A DNA stretch of 38,774 bases, taken from assembly GCA_018818885.1 (NCBI GenBank), contig JAHIRB010000025.1, positions 1-38,774 on the forward strand, in the 5' to 3' direction. Shown here in pieces: positions 8,238 to 17,126 of the stretch. Made by a program: the position numbers and the translations under genes. This DNA comes from Patescibacteria group bacterium. Lineage in GTDB: Bacteria > Patescibacteriota > Patescibacteriia > Buchananbacterales > SURF-54. A model generated the notes under the pieces. It saw only the letters and a program-made list of their open reading frames with translations, did no database searches and was not told the origin of the DNA. How positions within the stretch are numbered: position 1 is the stretch's first letter; the number at the start of each line of letters is the position of its first letter.

Positions 8238-8256
8238 ATATTTTTTACTTTGCTTG

Positions 8257-8294
8257 CCCTGTATATTTCGAACGCAGTGAGAAATTGTACAGGG
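8257..8294. repeat. Hairpin repeat between rplN and rplX
   Basis: CCCTGTA and TACAGGG arms with inner ATTTC/GAAAT enclose a CGAACGCAGTGAG core. The arm resembles the ends of the inverted-repeat elements, while the core resembles the short dispersed palindromes. Whether it is a hybrid or a coincidence cannot be decided from one copy. Confidence 0.45.
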
Positions 8295-8318
8295 TCGCCT
8301 TTTTTTATCTTCATATCT

Positions 8319-8690
8319 TTATAACACTTCTGGTGCTAAACTTATTATTTTATTATAACCTTTGTTTCTTAGTTCTCGAGCTACAGGCCCAAAAATCCTA
8401 GTTCCCATAGGTTCTTTTGTTTTTTTATCAATAATTACTGCTGCGTTGTCATCAAATCTAATATATGACCCATCAGGTCTTCTGGTTTCTTTTCTGGTTC
8501 TTACAACTACGGCATGTAAAACTTGTCCTTTTTTAACCATACTATGCGGTACTGCTTCTTTAATAGTAATGGTAATGATATCGCCAATGCGTGCATATCT
8601 TTTTTTATAACCACCTAAAACCCTAATGCACATTATACGTTTGGCACCTGTATTGTCTGCGGTTTTTAACATTGTTCGATGTTGAAGCAT
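8319..8690 (-). CDS. rplN: 50S ribosomal protein L14 (uL14)
   Basis: Interface protein of the large subunit. [20 protein letters not shown] at the N terminus and [23 protein letters not shown] at the C terminus are near-invariant family blocks. At 123 residues it is the standard length. Confidence 0.98.
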   Translation of the reverse strand: MLQHRTMLKTADNTGAKRIMCIRVLGGYKKRYARIGDIITITIKEAVPHSMVKKGQVLHAVVVRTRKETRRPDGSYIRFDDNAAVIIDKKTKEPMGTRIFGPVARELRNKGYNKIISLAPEVL

Positions 8691-8750
8691 AAATTCTAAT
8701 TAATTCGAATTGTAAACGAATTTGAACTAATCATTCGTTTACATTCGTTA

Positions 8751-9038
8751 TTATTCGTTTTTATCAGTGATTTCATCTTCTTTTCTATTTATATACTCTA
8801 CTCGCCATCTCTTGTTTTTGCTTAATGGCCGACATTCAGAAAAACTAACTTTGTCTCCAGTTTTGTATTGTTCTTTAGGATCATCTACTAAATAATTTTT
8901 GTGTACTTTGTATCGTTTTGCGTATTTAGAATGAATCTTTGTTCTTTCAACTCTAACGGAAATAGTTTTGTTCATTTTATCAGAAACAACAATACCTTGA
9001 AATTTTCGAATTATTTTTTTTGCTTTATCTTCTGACAT
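8751..9038 (-). CDS. rpsQ: 30S ribosomal protein S17 (uS17)
   Basis: Primary 16S rRNA binder of the OB-fold. The segment FQGIVVSDKMNKTISVRVER and the later KVSFSECRPLSKNKRWRV are diagnostic. The length, 95 residues, includes a short charged tail. It follows rpmC by eight bases. Confidence 0.97.
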   Translation of the reverse strand: MSEDKAKKIIRKFQGIVVSDKMNKTISVRVERTKIHSKYAKRYKVHKNYLVDDPKEQYKTGDKVSFSECRPLSKNKRWRVEYINRKEDEITDKNE

Positions 9039-9046
9039 ATTATTTA

Positions 9047-9328
9047 TTATAATTTTTTAACTTCCTTTGAACCTGTGCTAGCTTGCCCTGTCGTTCTAGA
9101 CCCTAAACGGAAATCGAGTTGGGGGGTCGAAAATTTAGATTGTTTCTGTTCTGCGTTAAGCAACATTAAAATTTGAGCAATAGTTTTTTTAACAACTCTG
9201 ATTTCTCGAATATTTTTAACTTGCTTTTGCGAAACCTTAAAACGTAAGTCTCTCAGTTTTTCTCTGTTTTCAGCTAAAAACTTTTGTAAATCTTTAACTG
9301 ACTTCTTTTTTAATTCTTTATATTCCAT
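9047..9328 (-). CDS. rpmC: 50S ribosomal protein L29 (uL29), extended
   Basis: Located at the peptide exit tunnel. The core MEYKELKKKSVKDLQKFLAE...LRDLRFKVSQKQVKNIREIR is typical L29. I chose the ATG at 9328, one base after the rplP stop; an upstream ATG (9343) would overlap rplP by 14 bases. The protein is 93 residues against the usual 60-70, with a tail of about 30 residues encoded by GC-richer DNA (about 9060-9135) that may derive from a repeat. Confidence 0.93.
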   Translation of the reverse strand: MEYKELKKKSVKDLQKFLAENREKLRDLRFKVSQKQVKNIREIRVVKKTIAQILMLLNAEQKQSKFSTPQLDFRLGSRTTGQASTGSKEVKKL

Positions 9329-9329
9329 A

Positions 9330-9740
9330 TTATTTAATAACAAATTTTGTCTTTACGCTCATTTTATGTCCAGCAAGTCTCATGGCTTCTTTGGCAATTT
9401 CTGGTTCTACTCCGTCTAGTTCGAACATCACTGTCCCTGGCTTTACTATAGCTACATATCTATCTGGTGCACCTTTTCCCGAACCCATAGTGGCTTGAGT
9501 ACCTTTAGCTGTAACTGGTTTATCAGGAAAAATTCTAATCCAAATTTTTCCTCCACGTTTAACGTAACGGGTCATGGCAACACGCGCTGCCTCAATTTGA
9601 CGTGAGCTTACCCATCCATGTGATAGTGATTTTAAACCATACTTACCAAAACTAATACGATTAATACTTGTTGCTACACCTTTGTTTCTTTTTCTACCTT
9701 TATGCCATTTTCTGTGTTTTATTTTTTTAGGAGTCAACAT
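9330..9740 (-). CDS. rplP: 50S ribosomal protein L16 (uL16)
   Basis: Helps position tRNA in the large subunit. [16 protein letters not shown] at the start, the [15 protein letters not shown] block near residue 70 and [17 protein letters not shown] are diagnostic. 136 residues is the normal length. It sits four bases after rpsC. Confidence 0.98.
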   Translation of the reverse strand: MLTPKKIKHRKWHKGRKRNKGVATSINRISFGKYGLKSLSHGWVSSRQIEAARVAMTRYVKRGGKIWIRIFPDKPVTAKGTQATMGSGKGAPDRYVAIVKPGTVMFELDGVEPEIAKEAMRLAGHKMSVKTKFVIK

Positions 9741-9743
9741 ATA

Positions 9744-10415
9744 TTATTTTTGATTGCTGTTATTTTCTTGTTCTTCTTTCTTTTTAAAAACTTCACCTTT
9801 ATATATCCAAACCTTAACCCCTACAGCGCCATAGGTGGTTCTAGCACAACTACGTGCATAATCAATTTCTGCTCTAAAGGTATGTAAAGGTAATTTACCC
9901 CAACTTAAAGTTTCGGTTCTAGCAATTTCTGCTCCATTTAATCTACCACCAACTTTTATTTTAACTCCTTTTGCTCCAGCTTTTTCTACCCTAGACATTG
10001 TTTGCTTCATTACACGTCTGTATGGCATTCTTTTTTCTAAATCTGCTATCATTGCTTGAGTTACAATTTCGGCTGAAAGATTAGGATTTTTTATTTCTTG
10101 AATATTGATATTTAGTACAGTTTTTGGAGGTAGCAATTTTCTAGTGATTCTTTTTTTTAATTCTTCTACTCCCTTACCACCCCGTCCAATGATTATGCCA
10201 GGTTTGGCTGAATGAATAATTACTGTTACGTTATTTGCTTGCCTTTCAATTTCAACTTTTGCAATATTGGCATCTTTAAGTTCAGTTAAAATATGTTTTC
10301 TTATTTGTAAATCTTGTTTTAAATTTGTACTAAAATTATTGCTAGAAAACCATTTGGAATTCCAAGTATATATTTGTCCTATTCTGAAAATTTTTGGATG
10401 AACTTTGTGTCCCAT
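9744..10415 (-). CDS. rpsC: 30S ribosomal protein S3 (uS3)
   Basis: Forms part of the mRNA entry channel. It has a KH domain with the GIIIGRGGKGVEELKKRI motif (about residues 74-91) and the C-terminal S3 domain with MPYRRVMKQTMSR and GVKVWIYKGE. 223 residues is the usual length. It starts MGHKVHPKIFRIG, a canonical S3 start. Confidence 0.98.
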   Translation of the reverse strand: MGHKVHPKIFRIGQIYTWNSKWFSSNNFSTNLKQDLQIRKHILTELKDANIAKVEIERQANNVTVIIHSAKPGIIIGRGGKGVEELKKRITRKLLPPKTVLNINIQEIKNPNLSAEIVTQAMIADLEKRMPYRRVMKQTMSRVEKAGAKGVKIKVGGRLNGAEIARTETLSWGKLPLHTFRAEIDYARSCARTTYGAVGVKVWIYKGEVFKKKEEQENNSNQK

Positions 10416-10429
10416 AGTTATGTTTTATT

Positions 10430-10540
10430 TGGCTTATCCTGAGCTTGCCACCCTTCGATCCTTTCAGTTTGATTCAGGATCGCCATGAGTTTACCGAATG
10501 GCGATTAATTTAGAGCGATTCTGAGCCTGTCGAAAAGCCG
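10430..10540. repeat. Composite palindromic repeat between rplV and rpsC
   Basis: GGCTT at the left and AAGCC at the right flank nested arms, including TCCTGAGCTTGCC, GATCC/GGATC and CGCCAT/ATGGCG. It accounts for nearly all of the 137-base spacer. These are the same short palindromes found at 11113, 13937 and 23031. Confidence 0.6.
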
Positions 10541-10552
10541 AAAAATAAATTA

Positions 10553-11179
10553 TTAAGTACCTGTTTTTCTACTAAACATTCTTTTAGTAAACCCTTTAGA
10601 AGATTTGTTTTCTTTTACTTCGCCTGGCTTACTTTCTGTACCTTCTTCTTTTGACATCTCTTTAATCTCTTGGGCAGAAACTACCTTGACTTCATCTTCT
10701 TTTTTGTCTGTTTTAGCTTTCTTTGGTTTGGCACCAGAAATATCTTCTAAAATTAAATTAATGTGGCTTGAACGTTTTCTGATTGGGGTTGCGCGTCCGT
10801 GTGCTCTTGGCATCCAACGGCGTAATGTTGGGCCATCATCAACTGTTATTTTTTTTATCTTTAAATTTTTACTTTCTAAACCAAAATTATTTTCTGCGTT
10901 TGCAATAGCTGATTTAAGTAACTTTAACAATGGATCTGTAGCAGCTTTATTTATATGTTGCAATTGGTCTAAGGCTTCTTCTACCGACATATTTCTTATA
11001 ACATTAACTACCAAACGAACTTTTTTTGGCGACATTCTCAAAAAACGTAAACTTGCTTTTACCTCAAAATTTGTAGATGCTTTTGGATCAACCTTTTTAG
11101 CTTTTTCTTTTAACTCTGAGCTTGCCGAAGGGTTAGTCTTTTCATCTTTTAATTTTTCTTGTACTTTCTTAGTTGCCAT
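10553..11179 (-). CDS. rplV: 50S ribosomal protein L22 (uL22), extended at both ends
   Basis: Lines the nascent-peptide tunnel. The L22 core is at about residues 38-145, with SLRFLRMSPKKVRLVVNVIR, the SAIANAENNFG helix and PRAHGRATPIRKRSSHI. The 208-residue total is almost twice the normal 110-120, owing to a Lys/Ser-rich N-terminal extension of about 37 residues and an acidic/basic C-terminal extension of about 60. The N-terminal extension includes NPSASSEL encoded by a short palindrome (11113-11134). Confidence 0.96.
   Translation of the reverse strand: MATKKVQEKLKDEKTNPSASSELKEKAKKVDPKASTNFEVKASLRFLRMSPKKVRLVVNVIRNMSVEEALDQLQHINKAATDPLLKLLKSAIANAENNFGLESKNLKIKKITVDDGPTLRRWMPRAHGRATPIRKRSSHINLILEDISGAKPKKAKTDKKEDEVKVVSAQEIKEMSKEEGTESKPGEVKENKSSKGFTKRMFSRKTGT
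11113..11134. repeat. Palindromic repeat inside the rplV coding region
   Basis: Read on the minus strand, CCCTTCGGCAAGCTCAGAGT matches the dispersed palindromes. It is in frame and encodes NPSASSEL in the N-terminal extension of L22. Confidence 0.6.
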
Positions 11180-11182
11180 ATA

Positions 11183-11524
11183 TTATTTTTTTGTTTCTAA
11201 TTCTACTGTAGCTTTTTTTGCTGTTTCGGTTTCTTTTTTAGCTTTTTCTGTTGCTAAATCTTTTGCCATACGTCCACCATGAGTTACAAATTTTCTTGTA
11301 GGTGAAAATTCACCAAATTTATGCCCTACCATGTTTTCTACAACCTTTACCGGAGTATGAACCCTACCATTGTGAACCCCAAAAGTAAAACCTACCATTT
11401 CGGGTGTAATGGTGCAAGAACGATCCCAAATATTAACTACGGTTTTATCATCTACTTTCAACTTCGAAATTTTCTTTAATATTCTAGGATTAACGTATGG
11501 TCCTTTTTTAAGTGATCTTGACAT
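11183..11524 (-). CDS. rpsS: 30S ribosomal protein S19 (uS19)
   Basis: Head protein of the small subunit. [16 protein letters not shown] begins at 11524, which I take as the start; an in-frame ATG nine codons upstream lacks conservation. [29 protein letters not shown] is the family block. The protein has 113 residues with a lysine/alanine-rich tail of about 25 residues beyond the usual end. Confidence 0.96.
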   Translation of the reverse strand: MSRSLKKGPYVNPRILKKISKLKVDDKTVVNIWDRSCTITPEMVGFTFGVHNGRVHTPVKVVENMVGHKFGEFSPTRKFVTHGGRMAKDLATEKAKKETETAKKATVELETKK

Positions 11525-11633
11525 ATAATATTTTTTATTACTAATTTCCAATTTACAATTTCTAATGTTTTTAATTATTGATGTTACTTTTTCGTTATTA
11601 AAAATTAGGAATTGGATATTGAAAATTCATCTT

Positions 11634-12476
11634 TTACTTTCTACGCTTCTTGCGTCTTCTAACAATTAATTTATCTGAATACTTTCCTTTCTTTCTAGTT
11701 TTTACACCCAAGGCTGGTTTACCCCAAGGTGTTTTTGGATTTTTTAAACCAATCGGATTTGAGCCTTCTCCACCACCATGCGGGTGATCTACTGGATTCA
11801 TTGCTTTTCCTCGAACTGTTGGTCTAATGCCTAAATGTCTTGTTCTTCCAGCCTTGCCAAGTCTTACATGCATGGCATCTGGATTAGATACTTGGCCAAT
11901 ACTTGCCATACACTTTTCTGGTACTTTTCTTACTTCGGTCGAAGGTAAACGTAGCTGTGCCATACCGTCTTCTATAGCTTGAAGTTTTGCCCAAGCTCCT
12001 GCTGATCTTACAATTTTTCCACCTTTTTCTGGCATGAGCTCCACATTATAAACTAATAAACCCATTGGGATTTGTGATAAAGGCATTCTATTACCTGGTT
12101 TTATTTCTGTTCTTTTCTTAGAACTTACTAGCTCGTCGCCAACTTCTAATTTGTCTGGTGCAATAATATATCTTTTTTCTCCATCTTTATAAAATAATAA
12201 TGCGATATGTGCATTTCTATTTGGATCGTATTCAATAGAAGCTACTTTTGCGGAAATATCAAATTTGTCTCGCGTAAAATCAACAATTCTTATGAATCTT
12301 TTTGCTCCCCCACCAATGTGCCGCACTGTAAGCTTTCCTCTCATTCCTCTACCACCACTTCTTTTCTTAGTAATTCTTAATCTTTTTTCTGCTTTGTTCT
12401 TAGTAAGCTTTCTTGTATCTTGTACAGAAGCCTTGCGTCTACCGGGGGTTGTTGGTTTGTATTTCTTTACTGGCAT
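11634..12476 (-). CDS. rplB: 50S ribosomal protein L2 (uL2)
   Basis: Essential for subunit association and the peptidyl-transferase centre. 280 residues is the standard length. [16 protein letters not shown] in the N-terminal domain and the conserved [13 protein letters not shown] with its functional histidine near residue 230 are present. The start codon is the terminal triplet of repeat copy 5, which separates rplW from rplB. Confidence 0.98.
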   Translation of the reverse strand: MPVKKYKPTTPGRRKASVQDTRKLTKNKAEKRLRITKKRSGGRGMRGKLTVRHIGGGAKRFIRIVDFTRDKFDISAKVASIEYDPNRNAHIALLFYKDGEKRYIIAPDKLEVGDELVSSKKRTEIKPGNRMPLSQIPMGLLVYNVELMPEKGGKIVRSAGAWAKLQAIEDGMAQLRLPSTEVRKVPEKCMASIGQVSNPDAMHVRLGKAGRTRHLGIRPTVRGKAMNPVDHPHGGGEGSNPIGLKNPKTPWGKPALGVKTRKKGKYSDKLIVRRRKKRRK

Positions 12477-12589
12477 ACCCTGTAGTAGAAATTCAATTTT
12501 CTTATGTTTATATAACTTATCATATTATTTCTTATTTTATTGACGTTCCCAGATGAAAACTTTATTATTAAATTTTCACTACCGGGCAT
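12474..12589. repeat. Inverted-repeat element copy 5, before rplB
   Basis: The arms CATACCCTGTAGTAGAAATT (12474-12493) and AATTTTCACTACCGGGCAT (about 12571-12589) face each other across an AT-rich centre. It fills the rplW-rplB spacer and provides the rplB ATG. Confidence 0.72.
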
Positions 12590-12592
12590 AGC

Positions 12593-13081
12593 TTAAACTC
12601 CTTCGTATAATTGAATAGTATCACCATCTTTTAAAGTAACAATAGCTTTTTTCCAACTTTTTGTTTTTCCAGAAGTTTTTCCATATCGTACATTTCTTCC
12701 GATAACATTGATAATATTTACTTTGATTGGTGTTACATTATAAACTTTTTGCACGGCCTTTTTAATTTCTATCTTGTTCATTTTTGGTGCAACTTCAAAG
12801 ACATAACTGTTTTGGCTAGTAAGCATTGTAGCTTTTTCCGAAACAACTGGTTTTATTAAAACTCGATAAGCACCTTGATATTTTATATCTTTTGGTTTTT
12901 TTGTCTCGTCAGTTGCTTTTGCCACTTTCTTTTCTGTTTGTTCCTTAACTGGTTCTGGCTTTTTTTCGTTTGTGATTTTTTCTTTTGATGCAGGAACTTT
13001 CTTTAGCTTTTCTTCTCCGCCTGAAGCGGATCGGCCTTTGGCGGATGGCTTTAATTTTTTAAATTTATCTAAAATTCCCAT
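12593..13081 (-). CDS. rplW: 50S ribosomal protein L23 (uL23), N-terminally extended
   Basis: Sits at the tunnel exit and docks SRP and trigger factor. The core starts near residue 68 (GAYRVLIKPVVSEKATMLT) and contains NKIEIKKAVQKVYNVTPIKVNI. The 162 residues include an extra Lys/Glu-rich N terminus of about 67 residues. Its first part, PSAKGRSASGGEE, is encoded by a GC-rich palindrome (13016-13048). Confidence 0.95.
   Translation of the reverse strand: MGILDKFKKLKPSAKGRSASGGEEKLKKVPASKEKITNEKKPEPVKEQTEKKVAKATDETKKPKDIKYQGAYRVLIKPVVSEKATMLTSQNSYVFEVAPKMNKIEIKKAVQKVYNVTPIKVNIINVIGRNVRYGKTSGKTKSWKKAIVTLKDGDTIQLYEGV
13016..13048. repeat. Palindromic repeat inside the rplW coding region
   Basis: TCCGCC and GGCGGA arms surround two smaller dyads (GCGGATCGGCC). 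It is related to the GGCAGATCCGCC...GGCGGAG repeat at 38512-38532. It is in frame and encodes PSAKGRSASGGE near the L23 N terminus. Confidence 0.6.
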
Positions 13082-13085
13082 ATAC

Positions 13086-13796
13086 TTATGAATATACTTT
13101 TTTAATTTCTGCTAACGCTTTCTTTGTTACTATCATTTTTTGACTATTGACTACTTTTAATAAATTCAAATTACTAGCATAAGCGACTTCTAATCTTGAA
13201 ATATTACGTGCTGATTTAACAACATTGTCATCTTTCTTTTCTGTTATCAATAAAACTGATTTTATTTTTTCTTTTGGTTTCTTTGAAGTTTTCTTTTCTT
13301 TACTCTTTGTTGCTTCTACTTTTTTTACAGATTTCTTTTTTACCGATCTTAACTTAATTACCTGCAAAACTTTAAACAACTCTTTAGTTTTTATTTCTCC
13401 CAATTTTAGATCATCTAATACTGTAATATTATTATTTTCTCCCTTGTCTGTTAAAGCCATAAGCAAAGCTTGTTTTTTAACTTTTTTGTTTACTTTAACT
13501 TTATAGTTTCGATCTTTTCTTGGACCAAAGGTTACTCCACCACCAATCCAAATTGGTGACCTACTAGAACCGTGTCGTGCACGACCAGTTCCTTTTTGAC
13601 GCCATGGTTTTTTTCCACCACCTCTTACCTCACTTCTATCTTTACTGTGCGCCCATGGAATTCTGGCATTTGCTCGTTGTGCTATAACTACTTGCCAAAT
13701 AACTTCTGGTTTAACCTTTATACCAAAAATAGCTTTGTCTAAGGTTATTTCTTCGACTTTTTCTCCTGTTTGATTGTATACAGTTGCCTTAGACAT
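13086..13796 (-). CDS. rplD: 50S ribosomal protein L4 (uL4)
   Basis: Tunnel constriction protein. ARIPWAHSKDRSEVRGGGKKPWRQKGTGRARHG is the invariant loop (residues about 43-75; key residues GGGKKPWRQKGTGRARHG). At 236 residues it is somewhat long, with a Lys-rich insertion near residues 145-175. It ends four bases before rplW. L4 is the classical autoregulator of this operon in E. coli; I see no evidence for or against that here. Confidence 0.97.
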   Translation of the reverse strand: MSKATVYNQTGEKVEEITLDKAIFGIKVKPEVIWQVVIAQRANARIPWAHSKDRSEVRGGGKKPWRQKGTGRARHGSSRSPIWIGGGVTFGPRKDRNYKVKVNKKVKKQALLMALTDKGENNNITVLDDLKLGEIKTKELFKVLQVIKLRSVKKKSVKKVEATKSKEKKTSKKPKEKIKSVLLITEKKDDNVVKSARNISRLEVAYASNLNLLKVVNSQKMIVTKKALAEIKKVYS

Positions 13797-13799
13797 AGC

Positions 13800-14624
13800 T
13801 TATTTCTTATCATTTTTATTAGTTTCTTTTTCTACTGACTTTGATTCTTCTTTTTTAGCTTCTACTTTTTTTTCTTCTTTTACCTCTGGTTTAACATCTG
13901 ACTTTACTTCAACTTTCTTATCGATTTGACCTTTACTCTGTCCTGAGTTTACCGAAGGATCAACTGTATCAACTCTATCAACAGTCACTTCTTTTTTTGC
14001 TTTTACTACAATTTCACCTGGACCATAAACTAAAACTAACGATTTTCTTGGTCCTGGAATTGCTCCTTTAATAAATAAAATATTATTTTTTTCATCAATA
14101 TCTACTACTTTTAAATTTTTGATAGTTATTTTATCTGCACCCATTCTGCCTGGCATTTTTTTACCTTTTTTTACTCTTGCTTCTCCTGTGGCACCGATTG
14201 AACCTGGCATACGTAATTGGTCTTTATGGCCATGAGATGCAGGGCTACCATGAAAACCCCAACGTCTAACCACGCCTTGGAAACCTTTTCCCTTGGAAAC
14301 TCCTGTCACATGTACCTCATCGTCTTTAGAAAATATACTTGCTCTTAGCTCTTGACCAACTTTTACTTTAGGTTCTTCACTAATTCTAAATTCTCTTAAA
14401 TATTTAAATGGGCCTAAATTTTTTAGATGTCCTTTAACAGATTTGGATATTCTCTTGGCATTATCGTAACCCAGCTGTACTGCTTGGTAGCCATCCTTTT
14501 CGTTAGTTTTTATATATGTAACAAAGCAAGGTCCTGCAAGCACCTTTGTAACTGGAGTCACTTTTCCATCTTCTCCAAAAATCTGTGACATTTCTAGCTT
14601 TTTTCCAATTATATACTTTGACAT
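13800..14624 (-). CDS. rplC: 50S ribosomal protein L3 (uL3), C-terminally extended
   Basis: Early assembly protein near the peptidyl-transferase centre. The core holds [19 protein letters not shown] and [19 protein letters not shown] start at the ATG at 14624 ([14 protein letters not shown]); an in-frame TTG lies three codons upstream. The protein is 274 residues against the usual 205-215, with a Lys/Glu/Val-rich tail of about 60. Part of that tail ([11 protein letters not shown]) is encoded by a short palindrome at 13937-13961. Confidence 0.96.
   Translation of the reverse strand: MSKYIIGKKLEMSQIFGEDGKVTPVTKVLAGPCFVTYIKTNEKDGYQAVQLGYDNAKRISKSVKGHLKNLGPFKYLREFRISEEPKVKVGQELRASIFSKDDEVHVTGVSKGKGFQGVVRRWGFHGSPASHGHKDQLRMPGSIGATGEARVKKGKKMPGRMGADKITIKNLKVVDIDEKNNILFIKGAIPGPRKSLVLVYGPGEIVVKAKKEVTVDRVDTVDPSVNSGQSKGQIDKKVEVKSDVKPEVKEEKKVEAKKEESKSVEKETNKNDKK
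13937..13961. repeat. Palindromic repeat inside the rplC coding region
   Basis: On the minus strand GATCCTTCGGTAAACTCAGG matches the dispersed palindrome family. It is in frame and encodes DPSVNSGQ in the L3 tail. Confidence 0.6.
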
Positions 14625-14633
14625 ATTTTGCAA

Positions 14634-14899
14634 TTAAGTGTTTTTACTTAATATTGAATCCTTCCTTGGCTCATTCGCTCACAAATAACAAATTAATTTG
14701 TTATTCTTTCACTCATATCGCCAATAAAAAATACTGCCTCAAAGAGCCAGATAGTTTAAAAAACTAATGACTAATTTGTATGGCTTTAAATTTTGTTGAA
14801 TGTTAATTTCCTTTATATAAACTTTTCGAAATAATAGAGGTTTTGTCTTTTATCCATAAGTCTCAGCGTAAAGACATCTTTCTCTATCTTTTCCAAAAT
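14634..14899. other. Spacer between rpsJ and rplC with a perfect palindrome
   Basis: No ORF is convincing in this 266-base spacer. It holds a perfect 22-bp palindrome (AATAACAAATTAATTTGTTA plus TT, 14684-14705). On the minus strand a GGCTC...GAGGC dyad precedes it. It may be the leader of the rplC part of the operon or a binding site. No promoter with both boxes stands out. Confidence 0.4.
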
Positions 14900-15274
14900 C
14901 TATTGCATCTTAATTTCTACATCCACGCCAGCTGGCAAGCTTAAATTTTGTAGTGCATCCACGGTTTTGGCGTTTGGTTCTAAAATATCCATCAACCGTT
15001 TGTGTATGCGCATTTCAAATTGCTCGCGCGAATCTTTGTGGACAAAAGAAGAACGAAGTACTGTGTACTTTTTCTTCTCTGTAGGTAATGGTACTGGGCC
15101 TACAACTTTTGCACCGGTTCTTTCTGCAGTTTCGATAATAGTCTTGGTAGACTGATCAATTATTTTATGATCGTAGGCTTTAATTTTAATTCGTACCTTT
15201 TGTTTTGATTCTTCTTCATTACCTGTTTCTTCTTTCTGACTTTTCTTTAAGGTACCTGTATCAACTTTGGGCAT
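14900..15274 (-). CDS. rpsJ: 30S ribosomal protein S10 (uS10)
   Basis: Small-subunit head protein, also known elsewhere as the transcription partner Nus[57 protein letters not shown] (about residues 60-94) and [10 protein letters not shown] are diagnostic. At 124 residues it carries about 22 extra charged residues at the N terminus. It lies between tuf and rplC. Confidence 0.97.
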   Translation of the reverse strand: MPKVDTGTLKKSQKEETGNEEESKQKVRIKIKAYDHKIIDQSTKTIIETAERTGAKVVGPVPLPTEKKKYTVLRSSFVHKDSREQFEMRIHKRLMDILEPNAKTVDALQNLSLPAGVDVEIKMQ

Positions 15275-15304
15275 TTTTTAGATTTATTTATTTATATAAC
15301 TTTA

Positions 15305-15326
15305 AGGGACCCCCGAAGGGATCCCT
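15305..15326 (-). other. GC-rich hairpin between tuf and rpsJ
   Basis: On the minus strand AGGGATCCC, a TTCG tetraloop and GGGGTCCCT form a 9-bp stem. It has no T-run after it, so it may be a processing or stabilising hairpin, or a weak terminator between tuf and rpsJ. Confidence 0.6.
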
Positions 15327-15338
15327 AAAAATTAAAAT

Positions 15339-16529
15339 TTATTTGATTATTTTTGTTACAACTCCAGAAGCAATAGTTTTTCCACCTTCTCTAATAGCGA
15401 ATCGTTGTTTTTCTTCTAAAGCTACTGGTACAATTAATTTCATTTTTAAACTTACGGTATCACCTGGCATAACCATTTCTGTTCCTTCTGGAAGTTCTAC
15501 TTCACCAGTTACATCTGAAGTGCCAATAAAAAATTGTGGTTTGTATCCCTTAAAGAAAGGTTTGTGTCTACCACCTTCTTCTTTGCTTAAAACATATACT
15601 TCTGAATCAAATTCAGTATGAGGTGTTATTGTTCCAGGTTTAGCTAAAACTTGTCCACGTTCAATTTCGTCCTTTTTAGTACCACGTAGTAAAAGTCCTG
15701 CATTATCACCAGCTCTACCTTCGTCTAATTGTTTGTTAAACATTTCTATTCCAGTAATAACAGTTTTTGCAGTTGGTTTTTTACCAACTATTTCTACTTC
15801 GTCGTTTAGTTTGATAACACCACGTTCGATTCTACCCGTAACTACAGTACCACGGCCTTCAATTGAAAAGATATCTTCAATAGGCATTAAAAATGGTTTA
15901 TCAACGTCACGCTTTGGTTCTGGGATATATTCGTCAATAGCTTTGACTAATTCTTCCATTGGCTTTTGGCTTTCTGCATCATCTGGATTTTCTAAAGCTT
16001 TTAAGGCTGAACCACGAATGATTGGAACTTCATCACCTGGAAATTCGTATTTCTTAAGTAAGTCTCGAACTTCTTCTTCGACTAAATCTATTAATTCTTT
16101 ATCTTGAACTTGGTCAACTTTATTTAAAAAGACAACTATTGCTGGCACACCAACCTGACGAGCTAGCAAAATATGTTCTCTAGTTTGAGGCATTGGGCCA
16201 TCTGTTGCAGCAACAACTAAAATTGCACCATCCATTTGAGCTGCACCAGTAATCATGTTTTTTACGTAGTCAGCGTGTCCTGGACAATCAATATGAGCAT
16301 AATGACGTAATTCTGACTCATATTCAACGTGAGCAGTAGCAATAGTAATACCACGCTCTTTTTCTTCTGGAGCGTTATCGATTTCATCTACTGATTTTGA
16401 TTGAGCTGATAGGCCTTTTGAAGCTAAATACTTCAATAACGCTGCTGTTAAAGTTGTTTTTCCATGGTCTACGTGACCAATTGTACCCACATTTAAGTGA
16501 GGTTTAGATCGATCAAATTTTTCTGCCAT
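15339..16529 (-). CDS. tuf: Elongation factor Tu
   Basis: GTPase that delivers aminoacyl-tRNA to the ribosome. 396 residues, domains G, II and III. G1 GHVDHGKT is at residues 18-25, G3 is DCPGHADY, G4 is NKVD and G5 is GSALKA. It has its own good promoter (16635-16664), a leader hairpin and an AGGGAG ribosome binding site nine bases before the ATG, which fits the high expression expected of EF-Tu. Confidence 0.99.
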   Translation of the reverse strand: MAEKFDRSKPHLNVGTIGHVDHGKTTLTAALLKYLASKGLSAQSKSVDEIDNAPEEKERGITIATAHVEYESELRHYAHIDCPGHADYVKNMITGAAQMDGAILVVAATDGPMPQTREHILLARQVGVPAIVVFLNKVDQVQDKELIDLVEEEVRDLLKKYEFPGDEVPIIRGSALKALENPDDAESQKPMEELVKAIDEYIPEPKRDVDKPFLMPIEDIFSIEGRGTVVTGRIERGVIKLNDEVEIVGKKPTAKTVITGIEMFNKQLDEGRAGDNAGLLLRGTKKDEIERGQVLAKPGTITPHTEFDSEVYVLSKEEGGRHKPFFKGYKPQFFIGTSDVTGEVELPEGTEMVMPGDTVSLKMKLIVPVALEEKQRFAIREGGKTIASGVVTKIIK

Positions 16530-16545
16530 TTTTATTGACTCCCTT

Positions 16546-16580
16546 GCGACCCATGAAATACATGGTTTGTATCCAGTCGC
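16546..16580 (-). promoter_or_regulatory. Hairpin in the tuf 5' leader
   Basis: GCGAC/GTCGC and, inside, CCATG/CATGG form a two-part stem-loop directly before the tuf ribosome binding site. It may stabilise the abundant tuf mRNA; the function is inferred from position. Confidence 0.5.
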
Positions 16581-16634
16581 GAAAATTAAATTTTTTAAAA
16601 AAATATAAGCAAATTCTTGCCTAAATACCTACAA

Positions 16635-16664
16635 AGTATATAATAAATTTTAAACTTTTGTCAA
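16635..16664 (-). promoter_or_regulatory. Promoter of tuf
   Basis: TTGACA (complement of 16659-16664), 18-base spacer, TATACT (complement of 16635-16640). It lies about 105 bases before the tuf start. Confidence 0.75.
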
Positions 16665-16720
16665 GTACTAATCTAGACAATTATTATCAAATAATTAATT
16701 TTGCTAAATTTAGCTAAAAA

Positions 16721-17038
16721 CTATTCAACAGGTTCAAAATAATACTTTTCTTCTGTTTCAGTTTCTTCATTTGTAGATTCTTGCTTCATTGCCATTTCTA
16801 AATTATCGAATTCTTCTACTTTTGCTTCGTCTTGGTTCAGTTTCCAGTTAGCTACGTCACGATTAATCTTTTCTAGTAATTCTTCCTCTGTTAAACTGGA
16901 AACATCATTTTTTCCTTCGAGTAATCGCTCATATGCACCAAAGCTTAAGATAACATAAGAAGGATTGCCAGTTTTATCCACTACTACGCAACGATCACCG
17001 GTTTTTTGAATCAGCTCAATAATTTTTTCAATACCCAT
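16721..17038 (-). CDS. Conserved small protein with Phd/YefM-like N terminus
   Basis: 105 residues. The N-terminal 40 residues (KTGDRCVVVDKTGNPSYVILSFGAYERLL) resemble the DNA-binding half of Phd/YefM antitoxin folds, where a hydrophobic strand is followed by S-x-x-x-Y/W-E. The C-terminal half is acidic (EEKYYFEPVE at the end). No toxin gene adjoins it. Its place between fusA and tuf suggests a conserved accessory gene of the translation cluster. The assignment to the fold is tentative. Confidence 0.6.
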   Translation of the reverse strand: MGIEKIIELIQKTGDRCVVVDKTGNPSYVILSFGAYERLLEGKNDVSSLTEEELLEKINRDVANWKLNQDEAKVEEFDNLEMAMKQESTNEETETEEKYYFEPVE

Positions 17039-17126
17039 ATAGTTTTGATAATTTCTAATTTCTAATTTTCAATTGTTTATTGCCACATTGAAAATTTATT
17101 AAAAATTGTAAATTATTAATTGATAA

